A stretch of 63,447 nucleotides of DNA from Bacteroidales bacterium (GTDB taxonomy: Bacteria > Bacteroidota > Bacteroidia > Bacteroidales > UBA932): positions 1 through 63,447 of the forward strand of contig JAEETO010000004.1 of assembly GCA_016290385.1 (NCBI GenBank), read 5' to 3'. Below the pieces are notes generated by a model. The model did no database searches, had not been told where the DNA came from, and was given only the letters and a program-made list of their open reading frames with translations. How positions within the stretch are numbered: the stretch's first letter is position 1; every line of letters starts with the position of its first letter. The position numbers and the translations under genes were made by a program. Shown piece after piece: positions 58,267 through 63,447 of the stretch.

Positions 58267-59145
58267 ATGTATACAATCTCAGACACTTGGATGGGGGAAT
58301 ACGGAAAGTCCCGCTACAGGGATTGGGACGGCAAGTTCTTAAGCTTTGAGGCTGACAAGGAAACATATATGCGCACGAATACGTTGCCCGGGACGGTAGC
58401 CACATATGCTTTTATCATTGTCCTGAGAGGCAGTTCCACCCTTCTCTACAGTGGACGGGAGATAACGATAAAAAGAAACCATTTGTTTATCTATATGCCC
58501 GGTTTCCCTATCAGTGTGAAGGATGTGTCCGACGACTATGCCGGCCTCTGTCTCGTGGCCGACGAATCCTTCACTGTGGGAACGCCATCCATCCGAAATG
58601 CCGTCCGTTCTGCGCTGCTTCCCATCTTCGAGATGCGTCAGCCTGTTGTGAATCTCTCCCCGGAAGAAAGCGCACGGCTCAGCAAACTGATTCGTATAGC
58701 CGAAGACTATCTCATCTCCGAGAATCCCATGCGTCAGGAAATGCTAAAGAGCCTATACGCAATCTTTCTGATGGATCTTTCATCCATTCTTTCCAGACAG
58801 ACCAAGCGCGGCGGGTTCGGGAAAAGGACGGAAGAGTTGTTCATGAATTTCATGGACTTGCTTCCTAATCATTTTGTCCGGGAACACGGCATTGAATTCT
58901 ACGCCGATGCCTTGAACGTCACGCCCACCTATCTCTCCCGTGCTGTCCGGCAGGTCTCCGGAAGAACCGTCGTGGAGTATATCAACCGATTGTTGCTGAT
59001 GGAGGCCATCTGGCTGCTTGAAAGTACATCCCTAAGCATCGACGAGATCGCCGAAAAGATCAACTATGCCGACTCCACCACCTTCGGGCGCTTCTTCTTC
59101 CGTATGAAAGGCGTTACGCCCAGAGAGTATAGGAAGAGATTGTAG
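58267..59145 (+). CDS. AraC-family transcriptional regulator 2
   Basis: Regulator of 292 residues. An N-terminal cupin-type sensor domain (YAFIIVLRGSSTLLYSGREI, FIYMPGFPISVKD) is followed by a helical linker and a double helix-turn-helix: IEFYADALNVTPTYLSRAVR and IDEIAEKINYADSTTFGRFF, ending GVTPREYRKRL. A direct repeat lies upstream of its own promoter, so autoregulation is possible. It diverges from the ferritin-like pair and the nrf operon, which may be targets. More AT-rich than the core genes. Confidence 0.88.
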   Translation: MYTISDTWMGEYGKSRYRDWDGKFLSFEADKETYMRTNTLPGTVATYAFIIVLRGSSTLLYSGREITIKRNHLFIYMPGFPISVKDVSDDYAGLCLVADESFTVGTPSIRNAVRSALLPIFEMRQPVVNLSPEESARLSKLIRIAEDYLISENPMRQEMLKSLYAIFLMDLSSILSRQTKRGGFGKRTEELFMNFMDLLPNHFVREHGIEFYADALNVTPTYLSRAVRQVSGRTVVEYINRLLLMEAIWLLESTSLSIDEIAEKINYADSTTFGRFFFRMKGVTPREYRKRL

Positions 59146-59201
59146 GAATCAGACAGGGTTTGTTCCTCTTCGAATCGGCATTTTAATACGGACAAAATCT
59201 C

Positions 59202-59209
59202 TATCTTTG
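59202..59209 (+). promoter_or_regulatory. -7 box of the HD-domain gene
   Basis: TATCTTTG, a perfect TAnnTTTG, 19 bases before the ATG at 59229. Confidence 0.6.
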
Positions 59210-59228
59210 TGCAGATAAACCAATCACA

Positions 59229-59804
59229 ATGGAGAATCACATTTCTAGGGAAGCAGCCCTTGCGCTGCTGAGAAAATACAATAAGGAAGCATTTCACATT
59301 CATCATGCCCTGACAGTGGAAGGGGTGATGCGTTGGTACGCAAAACAACTGGGCTATGGAGACGAGGAGGATTTCTGGGGCATCGTGGGCCTGTTGCACG
59401 ATATTGACTTTGAAATGTATCCGGAAGAACATTGCATCAAGGCGCCTGAACTGCTGCGTGAAGGAGGTGTTGGTGAAGAAATGATCCATGCCATCTGCAG
59501 CCACGCCTACGGTATGCATGTGGATGTAAAACCAGAGCACATCATGGAGAAAGTGCTCTTCGCAACTGACGAACTGACCGGGCTGATCGGCGCCGCCGCG
59601 CTGATGCGTCCGTCGAAAAGCGTCCAGGACATGGAACTCAAATCCCTCAAGAAGAAGTACAAGACGAAAGGCTTTGCCGCCGGCTGCTCACGCGAGGTGA
59701 TCGAGCAGGGAGCGGAAATGCTCGGCTGGCCTCTGGATGAGGTGCTGCAAAAGACCCTCGACGCCATGAAATTTATTGATGTTACAGCAGGCATCCATAG
59801 CTGA
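59229..59804 (+). CDS. HD-domain phosphohydrolase
   Basis: Protein of 191 residues with the HD metal site: HHALTVEGVMRWYAK, GIVGLLHDIDFE (the HD pair), then ICSHAYGMHVD and LFATDELTGLIGA with the last Asp. Members split phosphate esters of nucleotides; this compact family in Firmicutes and Bacteroidetes has no established substrate. Its end overlaps the next gene by 26 bases, so the two are translated from one message. Confidence 0.85.
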   Translation: MENHISREAALALLRKYNKEAFHIHHALTVEGVMRWYAKQLGYGDEEDFWGIVGLLHDIDFEMYPEEHCIKAPELLREGGVGEEMIHAICSHAYGMHVDVKPEHIMEKVLFATDELTGLIGAAALMRPSKSVQDMELKSLKKKYKTKGFAAGCSREVIEQGAEMLGWPLDEVLQKTLDAMKFIDVTAGIHS

Positions 59805-60300
59805 TTACGCGTCCGTTCTGTCGTTCTATGACGACGTGATGGAGCATACTCCCGGGATTGGGCGTTATGCCCGATGGCAGAAGGGGAAGCACCCGACGGC
59901 CGAGGGCATAAAGGCATATATCCAGGAAGGAAGCCTGTATCTATATAAGGAGCAGGATGCAATCATCGGCGCAATGGCGCTGACGATGTATCAGTGCGAA
60001 GATTACCATGCCATAGCGTGGTCGAAGGAAGTACCCGATAGCGAGGTGGCCGTGATTCATATCCTGGCAGTAAGTCCTGAATGTCAGGGACGAGGCATTG
60101 GAGCAGAGATGGTCCGGGCGGCTATCCTGCTTGCGCAGGACAAAGGCATGAAGGCCATCCGCCTGGATGCCACGGCGTCCAATACGCCTGGCCACAGGCT
60201 TTACGAGCGTCTGGGCTTCGCGTATCGCGGCATGCAGCACCTCTATGCCGACAAAAACGGCTGGCTGGACTTCTATTTCTTTGAATTTGTCGGCGATTGA
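59779..60300 (+). CDS. GNAT-family N-acetyltransferase
   Basis: Acetyltransferase of 173 residues. Motif A is HILAVSPECQGRGIGAEMVR, where Q/RxxGxG/A binds the pyrophosphate of acetyl-CoA; SNTPGHRLYERLGFAYRG is the usual C-terminal part. The acceptor cannot be read. The start ATG at 59779 lies inside the end of the HD-domain gene; this overlap is longer than usual, but the sensible N-terminus (MLQQASIADYASVLSFYDDV) begins there. Confidence 0.87.
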   Translation: MLQQASIADYASVLSFYDDVMEHTPGIGRYARWQKGKHPTAEGIKAYIQEGSLYLYKEQDAIIGAMALTMYQCEDYHAIAWSKEVPDSEVAVIHILAVSPECQGRGIGAEMVRAAILLAQDKGMKAIRLDATASNTPGHRLYERLGFAYRGMQHLYADKNGWLDFYFFEFVGD

Positions 60301-60353
60301 TATGACCGCTTCCCTGTCATTGGAGGCGGCCTTTTCGTGGGGTCGGCCAGATT

Positions 60354-60419
60354 AGTAGGGAGAAATAATTGGGAAAGTAGGGAGAAAGTGTTATTTTTGT
60401 GTCGAAAAGTAGGGAGAAA
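60354..60419 (+). promoter_or_regulatory. Fic promoter with three AGTAGGGAGAAA boxes
   Basis: The 12-base word AGTAGGGAGAAA occurs at 60354-60365, 60376-60387 and 60408-60419, spaced by 22 and 32 bases (two and three helix turns). A TATTTTTG -7 box at 60392-60399 lies between copies 2 and 3, and copy 3 abuts the ATG at 60420, where its GGGAGAAA may also serve as ribosome site. Two more copies lie inside the fic gene near its 3' end (about 61224-61236 and 61245-61257). Confidence 0.6.
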
Positions 60420-61424
60420 ATGGCAAAAATTGATCAACTGATTGGCCTGATCGGGCGCTATAAAGAACTCGGGATTGACGCTCAGATAGATTACGAGAAG
60501 TTCTATCTATACTCCATCATAACTCACTCTACCGCTATCGAGGGCTCCACCGTTACAGAAATAGAAAACCAGTTGCTGTTCGATGAGGGAATTTCAGCCA
60601 AGGGTAAGACCATCATTGAGCAGATGATGAATCTTGACTTGAAACGGGCTTACGAAGAGAGCATCAGGCTGGCAAAGGTAAAGACCCCGATTACTGTCGA
60701 TGTGCTGAAAACCTTATCAAAGCTGGTGATGCAGAATACTGGCTCTATCTATAAAACGGCGCTGGGAGAATTCTCATCCGCAAGTGGAGACCTGCGTCTG
60801 GTAAATGTGTCGGCTGGAGTAGGAGGGAAATCTTATATGAGTTACCAGAAAGTCCCTGCCAAGCTGCAGGAGTTCTGTGACTGGCTCAATGCGCAGCGTG
60901 CCAAGAAAATGTCCATGGCAGAGCGATATAACCTCAGTTTCGAAGCCCACTACCGTCTGGTTACCATCCATCCCTGGGCCGATGGAAACGGTAGAATGGC
61001 CCGGCTCATCATGAACCACATTCAGTTTGAATTCTCTCTTGTACCGAGCAAAGTATTGAAAGAAGACAGAGGTGACTATATCAATGCTTTGATTGCCACG
61101 AGAGAATCTGATGACATCTCCATCTTCCAGGATTTCATGACGGAAGAGATGACAAAAACGATCACTACTGATATCAATGCCTATCTTAAATCCACAGAAG
61201 ATGGTGGGGAGAAAACCGATAATGGTAGGGAGAAAAAGGTAAAAAGTAGGGAGAAAATCCTCTCGCTGCTGCAGGTCTACCCCGATTATTCCGCTAAGAA
61301 ACTCTCTGATGAGATTGGTATCACAGAAAAGGCCATTGAGAAACAACTGGCCAAGTTGAAGGCCGAGGGCCGTGTCAAGAGAGAAGGCCCGGACAAGGGC
61401 GGAAGATGGATTGTAGTTCGCTAA
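60420..61424 (+). CDS. Class II Fic protein with C-terminal winged helix
   Basis: AMP-transferring (or related) Fic protein of 334 residues. The inhibitory motif S/TxxxEG is visible as STAIEG at residues 37-42, which is class II; the Fic core motif is HPWADGNGRMAR from His184, with Trp where Phe is usual. After an acidic/basic linker the C-terminus holds a winged helix (AKKLSDEIGITEKAIEKQLA, then LKAEGRVKREGPDKGGRW). The combination fits proteins that modify a target and also bind DNA. The linker's GREK/SREK repeats are encoded by copies of the same boxes found at the promoter. No antitoxin gene is needed because inhibition is built in. Confidence 0.9.
   Translation: MAKIDQLIGLIGRYKELGIDAQIDYEKFYLYSIITHSTAIEGSTVTEIENQLLFDEGISAKGKTIIEQMMNLDLKRAYEESIRLAKVKTPITVDVLKTLSKLVMQNTGSIYKTALGEFSSASGDLRLVNVSAGVGGKSYMSYQKVPAKLQEFCDWLNAQRAKKMSMAERYNLSFEAHYRLVTIHPWADGNGRMARLIMNHIQFEFSLVPSKVLKEDRGDYINALIATRESDDISIFQDFMTEEMTKTITTDINAYLKSTEDGGEKTDNGREKKVKSREKILSLLQVYPDYSAKKLSDEIGITEKAIEKQLAKLKAEGRVKREGPDKGGRWIVVR
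61224..61257 (+). repeat. Two internal copies of the promoter box within fic
   Basis: GGTAGGGAGAAAA (61224-61236) and AGTAGGGAGAAAA (61245-61257), 21 bases apart, in frame as GREK and SREK. A degenerate copy GGTGGGGAGAAAA lies at about 61203-61215, also 21 bases upstream. Spacing equals two helix turns, like the first pair at the promoter. Confidence 0.6.
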
Positions 61425-61541
61425 ATCGAGATTTATCGATGTTCAGGTTTCGTTTTCGTCTACCCCACAGGGGCCAATTGACAAATAACGCAAGGCTTTG
61501 ATAAATTGCTTTTTTGCGGATCTTGTTTGAAAACTCTGTAG

Positions 61542-61549
61542 TATATTTG
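61542..61549 (+). promoter_or_regulatory. -7 box of the RhuM-Fic gene
   Basis: TATATTTG matches TAnnTTTG, 17 bases before the ATG at 61567. The space from 61425 contains otherwise only AT-rich sequence with an imperfect inverted repeat (CAATTGACAAA at about 61475 against TTTGATAAATTG at about 61497). Confidence 0.55.
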
Positions 61550-61566
61550 TCTAAAACTCGATAGAT

Positions 61567-62589
61567 ATGGAGACGAAAGATGTAGACAACAGAGGTGAAA
61601 TCATTCTCTATCAGACGGAGGATGGATTGACACAGATTGATGTCAAACTGGAAAATGAGACGGTGTGGCTTTCGCAACAGCAGATGGCCGACTTGTTTCA
61701 ACGCGATAGAACGGTCGTTTCAAGGCACATTAGTGACATTTTCCGGGAAGGGGAATTGTCGCGAGAATTGGTATGTGCAAAAAATGCACATACCACTCGC
61801 CATGGGGCTATGCCCGGGAAAACACAACGATCTGAACGAACACTTTATAATCTTGATGTAATCATTTCGGTTGGCTATCGGGTAAAATCGCAGCGGGGTA
61901 CTCAATTTAGGATTTGGGCCAACAAGATTCTGAAAGAGTATTTGGTCAAGGGCTACGTCCTTCGAAACAATCTTTCCCAGCAGAAGTACGAAGAACTCAA
62001 GCAACTGATCTTTGTGATGGGCAGGACGATGAATTATCCTGAACTCAAAGAATCAGATGCCGCACAAATCAAATCAATCTTTGATGTTGTGCAAGATTAC
62101 ACGTATGCACTGGACACGCTGGATAGCTACGATTACCAGACACTGAAGATCGAGAAGACCACCTGTCCGGAACGGTTCCACGCCACGTACGAAAATGCGA
62201 TGGCTGTCATTCAGGAGTTGAAGACAAAATTTGGTGAGAGCTCCTTATTCGGCAATGAAAAAGACCAGTCATTCCATAGTTCCATCGGTCAGATCTACCA
62301 GACCTGGGATGGCCAGGAGCTTTATCCTTCTATTGAGGAAAAGGCTGCGATGCTGCTTTATTTGGTGACGAAGAACCATAGTTTCAGCGACGGAAACAAG
62401 CGAATTGCTGCCACGCTGTTCCTTTGGTTTATGGAGAACAACGGGATTCTTTACGGTCAAGATGGAAGAAAACGCATAGCTGATAACGCCCTTGTTGCGC
62501 TGACGCTGATGATAGCCGAGAGCCGGATGGATGAAATGGACACCATGCTCAAGTTGACCGTCAGCTTGATCAATTCCCGGAACGAGTAA
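61567..62589 (+). CDS. RhuM-family protein with Fic/Doc domain
   Basis: Protein of 340 residues. The N-terminal part is RhuM-like: VWLSQQQMADLFQRDRTVVS (a helix-turn-helix) and LDVIISVGYRVKSQRGTQFR, typical of proteins on pathogenicity and mobile islands. The C-terminal part is a Fic/Doc domain with NHSFSDGNKRIAATLFLWF, a good FIC core (HxFxDGNKR). The loop between, VCAKNAHTTRHGAMPGKTQR, is longer than in relatives. It may modify a host protein or nucleotide target; no antitoxin gene is adjacent. A second Fic gene lies directly upstream. Confidence 0.87.
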   Translation: METKDVDNRGEIILYQTEDGLTQIDVKLENETVWLSQQQMADLFQRDRTVVSRHISDIFREGELSRELVCAKNAHTTRHGAMPGKTQRSERTLYNLDVIISVGYRVKSQRGTQFRIWANKILKEYLVKGYVLRNNLSQQKYEELKQLIFVMGRTMNYPELKESDAAQIKSIFDVVQDYTYALDTLDSYDYQTLKIEKTTCPERFHATYENAMAVIQELKTKFGESSLFGNEKDQSFHSSIGQIYQTWDGQELYPSIEEKAAMLLYLVTKNHSFSDGNKRIAATLFLWFMENNGILYGQDGRKRIADNALVALTLMIAESRMDEMDTMLKLTVSLINSRNE

Positions 62590-62647
62590 TTTTTTTTACG
62601 GTCAGATATCGGAATTTTTCTGGATCTTCTACCGGAATTAACTTCGA

Positions 62648-62661
62648 TAAATTCGGATTTA
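62648..62661. repeat. 14-bp near-palindrome, copy 2
   Basis: TAAATTCGGATTTA, identical to 40882-40895. It lies between the convergent ends of the RhuM-Fic gene and the alpha/beta-hydrolase gene. Confidence 0.4.
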
Positions 62662-62691
62662 CCAGTGTCTGGAGAATCGAATAGCGCGTAG

Positions 62692-63447
62692 TTATAGATG
62701 CCTGTTCAGGAAGGTGGTTACTGTTTCAATTAGACGAGTTTTATCGCCATTTAGCAGATGGCCTTCGCCTTTTAGAACGTGTAATTCGCTGGTTTTATAC
62801 GCTTCGTGGTAGTGCTCGCTATATTTGAGCGGCACGATCTTGTCTTTATCCCCATGAATCAGACAGACCGGTCCTGAATATTGTGCGGACACCTCATAAA
62901 TGGGCAGTTTCTGGGCTTCCAGGATAAAACTGCGTCCCAGTTTGTGGAAAAAGACATTGACATATTCCGGCGGATTGGATGCATCATATTTTGCATGCAT
63001 GCACCTTCCCGCAATCGCATCGTCTTTCAGCACAGCTGCCGGAGCCAATTGAACGACACATTTGGGTCTGTCCGGTCTGCTTTCCAATTCGCCTGCCAGC
63101 ATGCCTGCCACAACGCCACCCTGGGAATGGCCAATCAATGCTATATCTGTCACAAAGGGTAAGTTGCGGGCATACGCCAATACCGCTTTTGCATCCGCTA
63201 TCTCGCTGGAGATGGTCATGTCCATGAATCTCCCTTCGCTTTTTCCGTGCGCGTCAAAATCAAATCGGATGGATGCGATCCCGGCCTTGGCAAGGGCCTT
63301 TGCAATGGCAGGCATCGGATACATCTCCTTCTTTGACATAAACCCATGCATCAAGATGGCCATGGGACACTTGTCTTTTGAAGGATCAAACGAATCGGGA
63401 AGTGTGAGCGTAAAAGAAATTCCTCCCTGGGAACCAAATACTTCGTA
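62692..63447 (-). CDS. Alpha/beta-hydrolase (cinnamoyl-esterase-like), partial
   Basis: Serine hydrolase whose start lies beyond the window. The visible 251 residues open with YEVFGSQGGISFTLTLPDSF and continue into the core: AILMHGFMSKKEMYPM (oxyanion region), FDAHGKSEGRF, nucleophile elbow IGHSQGGVVAG, acid in IHGDKDKIVP and histidine in KGEGHLLNG. This resembles cinnamoyl or feruloyl esterases and bile-salt or acyl hydrolases of gut bacteria. No signal peptide can be judged. Convergent with the RhuM-Fic gene. Confidence 0.85.
   Translation of the reverse strand, partial: YEVFGSQGGISFTLTLPDSFDPSKDKCPMAILMHGFMSKKEMYPMPAIAKALAKAGIASIRFDFDAHGKSEGRFMDMTISSEIADAKAVLAYARNLPFVTDIALIGHSQGGVVAGMLAGELESRPDRPKCVVQLAPAAVLKDDAIAGRCMHAKYDASNPPEYVNVFFHKLGRSFILEAQKLPIYEVSAQYSGPVCLIHGDKDKIVPLKYSEHYHEAYKTSELHVLKGEGHLLNGDKTRLIETVTTFLNRHL

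Noticed and set aside
61757-61861. A possible double frameshift in the RhuM gene, because another frame reads VQKMHIP, seen in some RhuM proteins
   Set aside because: The used frame reads VCAKNAHT...YNLDVIISVGYRV, which also matches known RhuM relatives and runs on without a break; coincidence is likelier.

Overview
The window looks like a chromosomal piece of a GC-rich (roughly 55-60% by eye) member of the Bacteroidales, probably a gut or rumen lineage. The signs are Bacteroidetes-type promoters (TAnnTTTG -7 boxes, some with TTG/TTTG about 20 bp upstream), many SPII lipoproteins, FimB/Mfa2-type fimbrial genes, an S46 dipeptidyl-peptidase, GIN-, BACON- and PCMD-domain proteins, RhuM, and a nrfHA-resB-ccsA nitrite ammonification operon. 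No rRNA, tRNA, CRISPR or insertion sequence was seen, and no gene-free gap exceeds about 300 bases.

Layout. 1-9.1 kb: end of tatC (with an apparent frameshift), an ABC-F ATPase gene interrupted by two palindromic repeats, a hydrolase, a LacX-like epimerase, a three-gene minus-strand operon (macro-like protein, PHP phosphatase, DEDDh exonuclease), an arylsulfotransferase-type lipoprotein, rlmB and a GIN-domain protein. 9.1-16 kb: M19 dipeptidase, GH78 rhamnosidase, an internally deleted phosphatase gene, htpG. 16.1-26.8 kb: a seven-gene fimbrial operon ending in a 1373-residue surface lipoprotein. 26.9-34.2 kb: YfcC-type carrier, acetylxylan-esterase-like lipoprotein, DPP7-like S46 peptidase, tandem two-domain esterase, AlaX-type editing protein. 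34.3-47 kb: an internally deleted UbiB kinase, NUDIX, a DUF1295-carboxylesterase fusion, GH63-like and GH3 glycosidases, an SGNH-flavodoxin chimera, a phosphotransferase, HrpB and a GT4.

48.1-53.4 kb is the most interesting stretch: an AraC regulator followed in tight succession by an SDR, a steroid 5-alpha-reductase homologue, an Old-Yellow-Enzyme-type flavin reductase, a second SDR and a PCMD lipid/carbohydrate-surface-type protein. Together this reads as a candidate steroid or bile-acid redox operon. 53.4-58.1 kb: nrfHA with its cytochrome-maturation partners, then a ferritin-like protein with a 58-residue winged-helix-type protein. 58.2-63.4 kb is more AT-rich and accessory: AraC regulator, HD hydrolase, GNAT, a class II Fic protein with repeat boxes around its promoter, a RhuM-Fic/Doc protein and a partial alpha/beta hydrolase.

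A recurring oddity is decay or chimerism: three genes (SpoIIE-like phosphatase, UbiB, flavodoxin) keep recognisable N- and C-terminal ends but lack the middle, two neighbouring pairs have fused in frame, and tatC carries a one-base slip. These may be real pseudogenisation or assembly errors; read mapping would decide. All identifications are from reading motifs and translated sequence only; no database search was possible.
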